64,000 bases of DNA, taken from NCBI GenBank assembly GCA_018065145.1, contig JAGHTW010000054.1, positions 1 to 64,000 of the forward strand. The letters are read 5' to 3'. A program made the translations under genes and the position numbers. Shown here one piece after another: positions 39,001 through 47,348 of the stretch. Position 1 is the stretch's first letter, and every line of letters begins with the position of its first letter. The notes beneath the pieces are model-generated. The model worked only from the letters and a program-made list of their open reading frames with translations, did no database searches and was not told where the DNA came from. The stretch is from Candidatus Prevotella equi (GTDB lineage Bacteria; Bacteroidota; Bacteroidia; Bacteroidales; Bacteroidaceae).

Positions 39001-41445
39001 AAGGTAGAGCAGAGATTTGCGGCTACTCTTGCTAACCAGAAGTACATCGGTGCAAAGCGTTACGTCGAAGAGCAGATAGGCGAAGCCGAACTCAATGTAT
39101 TCGTAAGTGTCAACAAAGAAAGTCGTGAGCGTGTAAAGCGTGAAATGGACGAAATGTTTGGCAGTTATGAACTCTTTGTCGAACTTGATAAGATGGGTGT
39201 AAAGACAGATGTTGCACAGGCGTTGTTTGGTAATCTTACCAATAGTCTGGACGCGGTCGAGTCTTCTTGGAAGCAGAAGTTTGTCTCAATGATGGACGAA
39301 CAATATCGTCAGATGGACGCAAACTTTGTAGGTTTCAAATCTTACGAGGAAGCCAAGCAGAAAGTAGCAGAGGACAATCTAAACGAGAACTTAAAACTTG
39401 CTGAGGATATGGAAAAGAAGATAACCGATGCAAGGAACAAGGAGTTGCAGACACGTCTGAAGGACTACACCAAGTATCTCAAATCTGCGTATTCCGAAGC
39501 TGTAAACGTAGAGGTAAATGCCTATAAGGAACTCGCACAGCAGGAAACCGATAGAGAAGCACTCGTATTGAAAGTCAAAGTTAATCCAGAACTCTCTCAA
39601 ACAGAGAAAGATGCTGCTATTAAGAATATCAACGCGCAGTTTGCTTCTATGCGTCTGGCATTGCAGAAAGAGACTAACAACAAACTTGGAGAAATCAAGT
39701 TTAAGGAGTTCAAGGAAAACCCTATCTTTGTAGAGTTGTTCGGCGACCTTGATACTTTGGGTAAGAAAGTCATTGATATGCTTATCAAGAAAATTCACGA
39801 CTTGAAGTCTGAGATTGGTTCTTTAGACCCTAAGCTTATCAAGGAACTCACTCAGTACGAGACAAAGTTGTTCGAGGCAAGAGCCGAGAAGAATCCTTTT
39901 GGAGAGTATATTTCTGCGCTTAAAGAGATTCATAAGTTGCACAAACAAGGTCTTAACAAGGAAAAACTCGAAGAGCAACTTATCTCACAGGAAGCCGAGA
40001 GGCAAGCAGCACAAGACCAATACAATATGTATTCAAAAATGCTCGCTATCAAGGAAGGTCTTATTAAGGTTGACGGCAAACTCTCTACTGAAGAACAAGC
40101 CATACTGAAATATTCATCTGAAAAGATACAAAAGTATCTGAATACGGCTGAAGAAACACTAAATACTAAGACAGGTTTAGTCCAGAAGACCCAAGACCAA
40201 CTTAGTGCATACGAAAAAGCAGTAATCGCCGCTAATAAAGCGTCTAAAAGATTGCAAGATATTTCGCAGTTGACGAGTGGTGCTTTTGGTGCTCTCAATG
40301 AGGGAATAAGGCTGTTTGGCGGTAGTCTTAGTGATGCCGACCAAGCATGGATGGATTTTGCCGAACAGGCAATCTCTTCTACCATTCAGTTGATAGCCCA
40401 AATGGTACTACTTGGTGTTGCTGTAAACGAGGCAGCTGGTATCATAGGTATCATTGCAACCGCCTTAACCGTTGTTGCAGGTCTTTTTAAGGCTATTTTT
40501 AACGCACATGAGGCTAAATTGCAAGAACAGATTGAGGATATGCAAAGACAAGTTGACAAGTTGCAACGCTCATTTGACGACCTCAAAGATTCTATTGACA
40601 ATGCTTTTAGCAGTGCCGCTTTAAGTGCTGGTATGGATGCTGCAATACGCAACCTTGAAGAACAGAATAGGCAATATGAGCGTATGATACGTCTCGAAAG
40701 AGAGAAAAAGGACGCAGATGAAGACAAGATACAGGGATATTTGAATGCTATTGATGACAACAAGAAGAAGATGAAAGAACTTCAAGAAGATTACATCACG
40801 AACCTTGGAGGCTTCGGTAGCGGCTCTGATGTTGCACAAGCGGCTCAATCATTTGTAGACGCTTGGACGGATGCGTTCGGGGAAACAGCGGAGGGTTTAT
40901 CTGGATTGCAAGATACTTTTGATGATTATATCAAGAATATAATGAAGAAACAGGCATATCTAAAAGCTGCTGAGTTCTGGATTAAGCCTCTTACTGATAA
41001 GATAAACAGTGCTTTCAATAAGTATGGCGGTGTGGATTTCAATCAACTCAAAGCAACCTACGAGGAGTTCAAAAACAATGGTATGATTCAAATGGACGCT
41101 TTTATGGAGGACTTCACGAAGATGTTTGAGGATTTATTCGGAATGTCATGGGGTGACAGTGCAAGTCAACTTAGTGGTTTGGCAGCTGGCATACAAGGCG
41201 TAACAGAGGAGACAGCACAGGTGCTTGAAGCCTTGCTTAACTCTATGAGGTTCTATGTTGCAGATAGCAACAAGGATTTGAAGACTATAATGCTTACGCT
41301 CACCAATCCTCCGTCAGACAATGTCTTCCTGTCAGAGTTGAAGGCGCAGACGGCTCAACTGGAAATGCTTAACAAGACACTTAACGGACTTGTAAGAGCA
41401 GGTCACAGAATGGGTGGACACGGTCTTAAAGTATTCACGAATTAG
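33088..41445 (+). CDS. Tape measure protein
   Basis: 2785 aa, long coiled coils, hydrophobic segments, after tail chaperones. Confidence 0.92.
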   Translation: MAQADIDGFRINIDDTLASDIQKVDKALAGIAASGEKAATAINSFAHAVNGIDLNTIQNTKNLATAFGDIKSSLDGMKKKTLSDMATSLSSISKSMNTMQSDKLRTMFSDAESPAAKIFELVNNMAVVINGLQSRSLSKALSEVANTPIDSEGKQKGSRNTVPLKGKFESDSDFNSQMETLRRKIVEYFQSHPIPVKLDDRVNLEGFVQVRKDLEKMFKNISVTLKTTEIGEKGTRKTKEKTATSVENVPVVDNADKKALDEVNEKLRTQIALLREKRNAMQGSIRSTGTGDFFIQGDIDSITKKIEELYKARHELLTKIRGVSYDESIAKANQTELELIKNIEKEGTARQQNIAWLTQMRSLLENILTRGQGVDMFSGMQQHIVDARGELEKLLKEQRTTTEQKNDRWYKEGVQYYDNLAKSRQKTDEELDKALAKADANREKRSEDLYYAEMQRLKSLYAERLRLEKELQTLSNKETLSKKTEGKTPALTQDEIALTQKLREQIAYNRSQIAEVISIYGRQEDVARAYYSYEVGALRQKIELTEKYNKLLEKATTPKTTTTSTDTSNKEVDMQRLKKLYSDRLRLEKELAGLNNKQDLSVKTNGQTPALTQEEINLQEKLKAQLSATRNEIAQIIGEYGRQKSVAKTYHSYEIEALRQKIALSEKYNSTLAKAQSGTSAPTISPIQAQINELNAAATTKLTSLQQEMNQYSASITLLSSKIAELQAQTSFFEQKNREEYDKTNAKIRENEELLQLAKQQIAEYQAKMSASSDKFERAAYQSGIEGWTKGIQRIEAENKTLIEKLNTIATNDQQARQNAISQMQGQIAGENLLYQTTLDQIEKVKKENDDMIARLKRIEEIKGLLKEVEDEYRKLVLLGEAVNSEGKTSAEAKALIERKQGYEQELGLLQRNIAEAEKMAQAEELTNAQIKQMQNEYARLLVEIDKVTASRQKMRDLRDSSEWGSEIRSKMISGISNANTELDKLEERKKYIEEKLEDELDKIKATHERKRAEQSLKDFEDAEKKKTEAAKKAARERADEEKRQSQAKSDWLKKQAEYTEQYRQTSLGASLFGKSALTSGTYNDTTKALKYLQTAMANVKPNTEEWNKMNTIYQQLKRNADEYRKAMEGVKTQSLNLIPTLNNLAMQVGLVFSVQQVRQWIKHMAEVRAQFELQNIALQSILANKAEGDRIFSQVQQLALKSPFSIMQLTTYTKQMAAYQIESEKLVDTTKRLADVSAGLGVDMGRLILAYGQVKSANYLRATEVRQFTEAGLNISQELAKYFSELKGEMVSVADVTDMITKRMVMFEDVEEVFRRITSAGGMFYNMQEKQAEGLAGQIQRISDAYAMALNDIGKSNQGLLSLVLTLARVLLNNWRILENMGIGVAAAFATYAVKATLAARANNTFNASATGVVGSIFKMKTALVSVGNFIKNNWSLVVVAGVTAAAAALWDFGKSIYQIEKRYSDFNSGIASQSEAFNKIRYNIETNNSLINIYGNYLKDASKGTSEYSSALLKMQKAVASNNTSVQELINKFPFLRSQIEQSKDGIIDLVKVQEAFNEMQGLQQYINTKQDDSHFFSDDIIEDMQEYSEYMDKLNAKLVDHRAEISATVVEMQQWAAEQKNIGVNGDDAQEVQKLATLWGDVVTYINRAKEAGASNTEIYSHIYNEYVKINKEVENYAKKQGGINSELSRYSSELIEQLLEMSNAYKETIQGGTSILDWQNHVSEVDKEVNKLFDSIATYYGTTTDKLKKLTDDQKKMATEAARHWFQEHKLALDDYQVELLNRKWQITVGVKFKEDDVSGDLDFLQKQINNYVSSHSLLSVDASFNLRDKEKSDDYFKRLNANVKDLEQQINSTSRATAQLNEGISNKEKVKELQKQKDETIALLKYFGQYEDKTKGGDKTEELMRKRIDLIKKANSEYEKMSKEMDKVNARNRVLNAFVKEAKTLGIEDIFKADMFDDKSTLSAMQKVEQRFAATLANQKYIGAKRYVEEQIGEAELNVFVSVNKESRERVKREMDEMFGSYELFVELDKMGVKTDVAQALFGNLTNSLDAVESSWKQKFVSMMDEQYRQMDANFVGFKSYEEAKQKVAEDNLNENLKLAEDMEKKITDARNKELQTRLKDYTKYLKSAYSEAVNVEVNAYKELAQQETDREALVLKVKVNPELSQTEKDAAIKNINAQFASMRLALQKETNNKLGEIKFKEFKENPIFVELFGDLDTLGKKVIDMLIKKIHDLKSEIGSLDPKLIKELTQYETKLFEARAEKNPFGEYISALKEIHKLHKQGLNKEKLEEQLISQEAERQAAQDQYNMYSKMLAIKEGLIKVDGKLSTEEQAILKYSSEKIQKYLNTAEETLNTKTGLVQKTQDQLSAYEKAVIAANKASKRLQDISQLTSGAFGALNEGIRLFGGSLSDADQAWMDFAEQAISSTIQLIAQMVLLGVAVNEAAGIIGIIATALTVVAGLFKAIFNAHEAKLQEQIEDMQRQVDKLQRSFDDLKDSIDNAFSSAALSAGMDAAIRNLEEQNRQYERMIRLEREKKDADEDKIQGYLNAIDDNKKKMKELQEDYITNLGGFGSGSDVAQAAQSFVDAWTDAFGETAEGLSGLQDTFDDYIKNIMKKQAYLKAAEFWIKPLTDKINSAFNKYGGVDFNQLKATYEEFKNNGMIQMDAFMEDFTKMFEDLFGMSWGDSASQLSGLAAGIQGVTEETAQVLEALLNSMRFYVADSNKDLKTIMLTLTNPPSDNVFLSELKAQTAQLEMLNKTLNGLVRAGHRMGGHGLKVFTN

Positions 41446-41464
41446 TTCTTTTTCATATATCTCA

Positions 41465-41505
41465 AATCCGACGTATTGCGAAAGTGGTGCGTCGGATTGC
41501 TTTTC
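41465..41505 (+). terminator. Putative intrinsic terminator after tape measure gene
   Basis: aatccgacg...cgtcggatt followed by gcttttc. Confidence 0.55.
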
Positions 41506-41641
41506 TACACGTGGTGGTATATCTAACTATCTGAAAAACATACCGAAAATATTTTTTAATACTCCATAGTTTTACCCCTTATATAGTAGTAATTTTGTGG
41601 CACGGTTGATATTGACCGAATTACTAAATCCAATTAAAACT

Positions 41642-42598
41642 ATGGACAGAACTTTAGTCTACGACAGTGGTAGCAACGAAAAGTGTGGTTGCTCTCCACT
41701 TGAAGCAGTTGCTCTTGGCAACGGCGGCTTCGGAGGCATGAACTCTATGCTTCCAGCAATGATGATGGGTGGCTGTAACGGTGGTTTCGGAGGAGGTATG
41801 TGGAATAACCCGATTTGGGCTATAGTATTCCTTGCATTCCTTCGTAACGGTGGTCTGTGGGGTAATGGTGATGGTAACGGCAACTGCGGTTGCGGTATAC
41901 AGAGCCAGCTTTCTCAGATTCAGGAGACCCTTACAACCCAGAACGGCAATCAGATGTTGATGTCTGCAATCACTGGCAACGCTACTTCTATTAAGGAGCT
42001 TGCAAGCACAATCAACTGCGACTTCAACGCTGTACAGACAGCAATCAACGGTGTGCAGTCTGCTATCTGCAACCTTGGTAGCAAGAACGACATGAATGCT
42101 ATGCAGATTGTCAATGCTATCAACGGAGGTAACGCCGCACTTGCTAATCAGCTCTCTTCTTGCTGCTGTGACGTAAAGCAGCTCGTTACAAACCAAGGCT
42201 ACGAGAATCGTCTGGCAACTTTACAGCAGACAAACGCAATCCAGAACGGCTTTGCACAGGTAGGTTATGCAGCAGCAGAGCAGACTTGCGCTATCAAGCA
42301 GAACACTACCGACAACACAAGTCGTATTCTCGCAAAACTCGACGCTATTGAGGATTCTCGCAAAGACCGTGAGATTGCTTCGCTTACTGCGGCTCTCACA
42401 GCTGCTAACTCTCGTGCGGAGCGTGCTGCCGAACTTGCACCTATCAACAAGGCTCTTGCTGATATAGCTTGCAAACAACCTTCAACAGTAACCACTGCGT
42501 ATTCGCCATTTGTTGCTGTACCTAACTGTGTTGCGTATAATGCAGGTCTCTACGGCGCAGGTCAGTTCGGACTTGGTGGTAGCGGTATCTTTGGCTAA
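41642..42598 (+). CDS. Gly/Asn/Cys-rich phage protein
   Basis: GNGGFGGMNSMLPAMMMGGCNGGFGGG, SSCCCDVKQL. Confidence 0.6.
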   Translation: MDRTLVYDSGSNEKCGCSPLEAVALGNGGFGGMNSMLPAMMMGGCNGGFGGGMWNNPIWAIVFLAFLRNGGLWGNGDGNGNCGCGIQSQLSQIQETLTTQNGNQMLMSAITGNATSIKELASTINCDFNAVQTAINGVQSAICNLGSKNDMNAMQIVNAINGGNAALANQLSSCCCDVKQLVTNQGYENRLATLQQTNAIQNGFAQVGYAAAEQTCAIKQNTTDNTSRILAKLDAIEDSRKDREIASLTAALTAANSRAERAAELAPINKALADIACKQPSTVTTAYSPFVAVPNCVAYNAGLYGAGQFGLGGSGIFG

Positions 42599-42600
42599 TC

Positions 42601-42671
42601 GTGATATTAAGAGTTTTATGACTTACTGAGGGATTTTTTCTTTTCAGTAAGTCACAACTCTTATCAATCAC
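42601..42671 (+). promoter_or_regulatory. Long intergenic stem-loop
   Basis: GTGAT/ATCAC, AAGAGTT/AACTCTT and TGACTTACTGA/TCAGTAAGTCA stacked stems. Confidence 0.7.
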
Positions 42672-42694
42672 ACAAATAATAGGAGGATAAAAAT

Positions 42695-43096
42695 ATGGCT
42701 TACAGACGTATTTTACCGTTTAACCGATTTGGACTGTTCGGCTTGGAGACTATTGGCGCAAAAGTAGAGAACAACGCTCTTATTTTTGAGTTTGAAAATC
42801 ATCCATACGTAAACGCTCCGTTCAACGGACTGCTTCTTATTCATTTCAAGAGTCCTGTACCTGCGACAACGACGGCTACTATGCCAGTGTACTTTGAGAC
42901 AAGCGGCTTAGCAGGTTCTCGTAGGGCAGTAACAAAGGCAGGTGGTGTCCCAATGACAGCAGCAGACATTACGATTCCAAGTTACAATCTCTTCTTCTAC
43001 GACTTTAGCACAGGCGTACTGGAGGGAATAGCAGGAGTACAACCAGATGCACCTGTAACGGTTGCACAGCGAACGGTTACACAATCAAACAAGTAA
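42695..43096 (+). CDS. Hypothetical structural-module protein
   Basis: 133-aa ORF. Confidence 0.5.
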   Translation: MAYRRILPFNRFGLFGLETIGAKVENNALIFEFENHPYVNAPFNGLLLIHFKSPVPATTTATMPVYFETSGLAGSRRAVTKAGGVPMTAADITIPSYNLFFYDFSTGVLEGIAGVQPDAPVTVAQRTVTQSNK

Positions 43097-43125
43097 TTCA
43101 ATTTTAATTATTAACTTTTCTTCGT

Positions 43126-43647
43126 ATGTTCGGACAACTAAGAGCAAATAATCCATTGTATATCTTAAACAGACAGGGTACACCAAGTCTGGAAATAGGA
43201 ACAGTAGTAAGTGTCACAGCCCCTATGCCACAACTCAGTGCGATAGGACAGCCGACGATGTACACCGTAGACGTTACGGCACGTATAGGCGACCAGAACG
43301 TAACCTATCAGAAGTTACCTGCCAACCTTGACATCGCTGACTTTGCAGGAAATGGAAATGTCGTGATTGCGTCACAGCGTTCTGCGATGAATGCCGAATT
43401 GCAGTCTATGCGTCAACGCAGTGTTGACATTGTGAAGAGTGTAGACTATCACAATGGCATTATTCAGACCATCGACAAAATCATTCAAGACCTCAACCCA
43501 GAGGAAGCTGAAAAAGTTGCGCAGCAACAAGAGATAAACACCTTGAAGAATCAGATGTCACAGATGTCACAGAATATGGCAGAAATGATGAAGATAAACA
43601 AGGAGTTGATGGAACAACTCAAGGCTGAACGAGGTGCGAAGAAATAA
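43126..43647 (+). CDS. Hypothetical protein with C-terminal coiled coil
   Basis: 173-aa ORF. Confidence 0.5.
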   Translation: MFGQLRANNPLYILNRQGTPSLEIGTVVSVTAPMPQLSAIGQPTMYTVDVTARIGDQNVTYQKLPANLDIADFAGNGNVVIASQRSAMNAELQSMRQRSVDIVKSVDYHNGIIQTIDKIIQDLNPEEAEKVAQQQEINTLKNQMSQMSQNMAEMMKINKELMEQLKAERGAKK

Positions 43648-43662
43648 AAAAAAGTTTCAGAT

Positions 43663-43956
43663 ATGAGAATTTGGGAAGTATTTGATTCTCCATACGACGA
43701 GCGTCGTGGTGGAGGTCGTCGTGGAGGTTCTTACAATCAGCACGACAGCAAGGTCTCAGAGGCTTACGAGTGCGGAATTGAGGATGGCTACCGCGAGGCA
43801 ATGAAGCACGTCTACGGCGAACGCTCTATTCATCGTAGCGGTGTAGGTCTTGGAAGAGAGGTCTACATGCGTGGCGGTGACGAAATGTGGGGTGACGAGG
43901 ACGACGAAATGTACAATATGCGTCGTCGTAGGGACAGCCGTGGCAGATTTATGTAA
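43663..43956 (+). CDS. Small Arg/Gly-rich protein
   Basis: DERRGGGRRGGSYNQHDS. Confidence 0.45.
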   Translation: MRIWEVFDSPYDERRGGGRRGGSYNQHDSKVSEAYECGIEDGYREAMKHVYGERSIHRSGVGLGREVYMRGGDEMWGDEDDEMYNMRRRRDSRGRFM

Positions 43957-44006
43957 TATTTGCCCCGTTTTCGCCCCTCTGAGCGATTTTTACCTTTGGG
44001 GTGGGC

Positions 44007-44040
44007 AGTTGTTCCACCCCATTTATTTTAACGTCTTAAA
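44007..44040 (+). terminator. Putative terminator hairpin
   Basis: ggggtgg-gcagttgtt-ccacccc followed by AT-rich tract (coordinates approximate). Confidence 0.45.
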
Positions 44041-44049
44041 CAAGGAAAA

Positions 44050-44478
44050 ATGAAAGAAAATCTTTTAATGTTCGACGGCATTCCAACGGAAGCCAAGAAA
44101 TATCTGGCGAATTATGGCTTTTGCTTTAACAAGAAAGCCTGTGATTTTGCTGTTTCCATGATGAAGAAATCCGAGGACGGTTCTTCTGATAAAAAGAAGA
44201 TGAAATCCATAGACCCTATGACGAAGTCAGAGGTAATGGAACTTCTGAAGAAGCATGGTGTTACACTTGAACACGACTGTATGTATGATTCGACATACGT
44301 TGCCAACATGCTTATGGCAGATATGTACAAGTCTGGTATTCCAGACGAGGCGCACCTTGCTCTTGCAATCAAGGACGTAATCGACGACGTGGATGCCAAG
44401 GAGGGTTCGATATTCGTCAAGTGGTATGCTTGCTGCTTGTATAATGGTTGTCCTATTGACTGGAGTGAACTGATATGA
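44050..44478 (+). CDS. Hypothetical protein
   Basis: 142-aa ORF. Confidence 0.5.
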   Translation: MKENLLMFDGIPTEAKKYLANYGFCFNKKACDFAVSMMKKSEDGSSDKKKMKSIDPMTKSEVMELLKKHGVTLEHDCMYDSTYVANMLMADMYKSGIPDEAHLALAIKDVIDDVDAKEGSIFVKWYACCLYNGCPIDWSELI

Positions 44479-44876
44479 TAAAACAGAACATTTATATACC
44501 AGAAATCGGCTGGAGACTTAGGATTTTCTATTGTCCTAAGCCCAGCCAATCTCGTTACGTTTTAGACCAGCTTTTCAAGGCTGGCTGTGTTGGCAGCAAT
44601 TATTGCCGTGCTACATCGTTACTGAAAAGCGGAGCGTTCAATACAGGTCTCACCTATACCAACAAAGAGGAACGCCAGACTATTATGGTAATAGGTAGGT
44701 CTTCCGACATCGCGGAGTTTCTAAACACTATGACACACGAGGTAAACCACTTTGTTGAGCACGTTATGGAACGCCTTGGTATCGAAGGCGGCGACGAAGA
44801 CGAAGCCTACTTTACGGGCGAACTCTACGAACTTATTTTTCGTGACGCTGTCGCAAGCGTTCTTCCTTTGCTCTAA
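44475..44876 (+). CDS. Putative zinc metallopeptidase-like protein (HExxH)
   Basis: NTMTHEVNHFVEHVMERLG. Confidence 0.55.
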   Translation: MIKQNIYIPEIGWRLRIFYCPKPSQSRYVLDQLFKAGCVGSNYCRATSLLKSGAFNTGLTYTNKEERQTIMVIGRSSDIAEFLNTMTHEVNHFVEHVMERLGIEGGDEDEAYFTGELYELIFRDAVASVLPLL

Positions 44877-45417
44877 GTCGTTCTTGTGTGTGAATAAACG
44901 AACGGATGTAAGGTAGAGCTGCGTCCACTACTTTGTCGGAATACTTGCAGTAGATGTCCTTGTTTTTATCGTTGGAAGCATTGAGAATCATACCTACTTG
45001 CGTCTTTACTTCTGCGCCGAGTTGCTTAAGATTTTGGTAGGTGTCTATACTTGAGTCTGGGAAGTATTTATTGACTACACTCTCCACATCTAAGATAAAG
45101 TTGTCAACGATGTCACACATGAAGACAACGCCATGCAGTCTGACTTGAAGATACTCTCTGTCTTCTTCTGTCATTCTCTGCATAAGGTCGTGCAGCGTGG
45201 TTTTTTCTTCTTCGATACTCTGCAAATAGTTTGCGATGCTGTCGTCTTCAAGTTTGTCAAGAATGTCTTGCATTTTGCGTGCGCCAGACAAATTATTTTT
45301 CTTCCTATATTCCTTGAGTCGTTGCTCGTAGTATATCCACTTTTGGTTTTTGTGTAGTATTGCAAGAATTTTGTTTCTTACTTCGAGTGGTAGTTCTGCC
45401 ATAATATTACTCTCCAT
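44833..45417 (-). CDS. Hypothetical coiled-coil protein
   Basis: 194-aa ORF, convergent overlap with 44475-44876. Confidence 0.55.
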   Translation of the reverse strand: MESNIMAELPLEVRNKILAILHKNQKWIYYEQRLKEYRKKNNLSGARKMQDILDKLEDDSIANYLQSIEEEKTTLHDLMQRMTEEDREYLQVRLHGVVFMCDIVDNFILDVESVVNKYFPDSSIDTYQNLKQLGAEVKTQVGMILNASNDKNKDIYCKYSDKVVDAALPYIRSFIHTQERLRAKEERLRQRHEK

Positions 45418-45928
45418 TCATTTTGCCGTAGCCGCCTTTACGTTCGGTTTCTTCGAGTTCTTCGACTTCTTCAAAGATGGTGTCAATACGGAAACCAAAA
45501 TTGAGTTGTCCGATTGCTTGTCCACGATGAACGTACAAATCCAAGTATTTTACACGCTCGTCTCTTACGTGAACGATAGCACCGATAGCGTCAGTATAGT
45601 CGCTGTCTATTAGACCTAATATGAGGTCTGCGTCCAATCTATACTCCTTGCCGTCCTTGTCGTAAGCCAGTATTCCCTTTGCTGCATAACCTGCGCGAGT
45701 TCGTGAGTCGAGATACAAATACTCTGGCATAGACATAGCGATGTCAAGAGGTAATATCTGTCTTCCAAATTCGAGTTTGTAATCACGAGGCAGTTTCGCG
45801 TCGTAGGCTGCTGAACCTTTGGTTATGCGCTCTGGAATAAATGCTTCCTCTGATAACTTCTTGATTTTTACAATGTGTTTTGTGAGTAAAATCCTCATTA
45901 AAAAAACACCAAATTCTTCTGGTTTCAT
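45407..45928 (-). CDS. dUTPase-like protein
   Basis: GSAAYDAKLP, DSRTRAGYAAKGI, GLIDSDYTDAIGAIV, RGQAIGQLNF. Confidence 0.8.
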   Translation of the reverse strand: MKPEEFGVFLMRILLTKHIVKIKKLSEEAFIPERITKGSAAYDAKLPRDYKLEFGRQILPLDIAMSMPEYLYLDSRTRAGYAAKGILAYDKDGKEYRLDADLILGLIDSDYTDAIGAIVHVRDERVKYLDLYVHRGQAIGQLNFGFRIDTIFEEVEELEETERKGGYGKMNGE

Positions 45929-45929
45929 T

Positions 45930-46133
45930 TTACCTATTTTTTAATTGTTCGACTAATTCGTTTAGTTTTTCTTCAGATGTAGCACATACACGCATTTTAT
46001 TAACCGTTGTGCAAACCATAGGCATTTCTGCTTCTATTTTTTTGCATTTCTTCAATGCGCGTAATGCTTTTTCGTGTTCGTAGTTCCTCTCTTCCGAGAT
46101 AGTACGTTTTACTTGTATTGGTGTGTATGCCAT
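45930..46133 (-). CDS. Hypothetical protein
   Basis: 67-aa ORF. Confidence 0.4.
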   Translation of the reverse strand: MAYTPIQVKRTISEERNYEHEKALRALKKCKKIEAEMPMVCTTVNKMRVCATSEEKLNELVEQLKNR

Positions 46134-46135
46134 AG

Positions 46136-46660
46136 TTACAGATTTTTACGTCTTGCGTATTCCGACATAAGGGTTGCATCAACCTTGTTGTCGTCAATAT
46201 TCTTACAACGCTCATTGCGTCTAAAATCTATTGTAGGGAATAGACGTTTGGCAGTATTGATAGATGTTTTCTTGGTGTTGACCGTCTGTTTTGTGACCCA
46301 CATTCCTTTCTTGTCTTGTACCATCTTACTATCGTATTCCTTGTCTGAAGCCTCCCATATAGTCTGCCATTTTTTAGGCAGAACCAATGTATAGGGAATA
46401 TTGAACGCGCAGAGCATTCCGATAAGGAAACCTTTATTTTCTCCGAATGCAAATGTTGCGGTTGAAGCCGAACCGTGTATGGCTCGCACGTCTTCAATTA
46501 CGCAAGCAATGTCTTCATACTTTTCTCTGAGGGTTCGGAACACATTTGCTATCTGGTAGTAATCCATTTCACAGATGTAATACCATTCCCATTTGCCGTC
46601 GCATTGACATGCAATACAGCCGCGATTTCCTACGTCTACGCCTAAATATGCTTTATTCAT
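46136..46660 (-). CDS. RuvC-like Holliday junction resolvase
   Basis: YLGVDVGNRGCIA, ACVIEDVRAIHG...FGENKGFLIGML, DDNKVDATLMSEYARR. Confidence 0.75.
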   Translation of the reverse strand: MNKAYLGVDVGNRGCIACQCDGKWEWYYICEMDYYQIANVFRTLREKYEDIACVIEDVRAIHGSASTATFAFGENKGFLIGMLCAFNIPYTLVLPKKWQTIWEASDKEYDSKMVQDKKGMWVTKQTVNTKKTSINTAKRLFPTIDFRRNERCKNIDDNKVDATLMSEYARRKNL

Positions 46661-47052
46661 AATAATGATATTTGTTGTGGTTTATGTTCTGTTTTATCTA
46701 CAAACATGCGCTTGAAGACCGCAGTAAGGACTGGTACGCAAATGCTATTCCCTGCCATTTTGTAATGTTGTCCTCTTGCGATGTCAGTTGCAAGCAATTT
46801 GTCTATATAGTCTTCGGGAACTCCCATAAATCGGTAGCACTCCCTATTTGTGAGTTTTCTAATCCTCACATTTTTCATTTTTGATTTATCTAACTTTTCC
46901 ATAGGTTCGCATTCCATTATGCAAGGCGCACGCAATCCGTCTTTTGTTTTACGGAGAAAGTTTGCCAGACCTTGCTTGTAATAATTGGCTTTAAGGGTCG
47001 GTAAAATTACCCCCCCCATTCCTGCACCGTTAATTATTATCCGTTTCTTCAT
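46657..47052 (-). CDS. C5 DNA methyltransferase C-terminal fragment (motifs IX-X) with recognition-like module
   Basis: RIRKLTNRECYRFMGVPEDY, YKMAGNSICVPVLTAVFKRMF; module LPTLKANYYKQGLANFL. Confidence 0.75.
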   Translation of the reverse strand: MKKRIIINGAGMGGVILPTLKANYYKQGLANFLRKTKDGLRAPCIMECEPMEKLDKSKMKNVRIRKLTNRECYRFMGVPEDYIDKLLATDIARGQHYKMAGNSICVPVLTAVFKRMFVDKTEHKPQQISLL

Positions 47053-47200
47053 AGTCGCATTCTAAAACGTATTGAACAGCTGTACCAAAACTACCGCCAG
47101 TAAACGTAGTGAGGCAGTTTACACTTTTGACAGGATGCCTATTAACAACCTTTCCTTTTTGGTCTCTTGACCAACCGAGTATTATTTTCTTCTTCATCAT
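47030..47200 (-). CDS. Recognition-like module ORF of the split C5 methyltransferase (56 aa, absent from ORF track)
   Basis: MMKKKIILGWSRDQKGKVVNRHPVKSVNCLTTFTGGSFGTAVQYVLECDYEETDNN, starts inside previous ORF and ends inside next ORF. Confidence 0.55.
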   Translation of the reverse strand: MMKKKIILGWSRDQKGKVVNRHPVKSVNCLTTFTGGSFGTAVQYVLECDYEETDNN

Positions 47201-47348
47201 AGTCATATTCTATTACGCAAGGTAGTGCATAACCGTTTTGGTAAACGCAGAAATCCATAAAACTCCCTTTGTTGTAACACGCTTTTAGCGTAGGTATAGA
47301 GCCTTTATGTATTTTTCTCTTATACCACAAGTTCTTGCCATACTTCAT
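47142..47348 (-). CDS. Recognition-like module ORF of the split C5 methyltransferase
   Basis: MKYGKNLWYKRKIHKGSIPTLKACYNKGSFMDFCVYQNGYALPCVIEYDYDEEE. Confidence 0.55.
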   Translation of the reverse strand: MKYGKNLWYKRKIHKGSIPTLKACYNKGSFMDFCVYQNGYALPCVIEYDYDEEENNTRLVKRPKRKGC

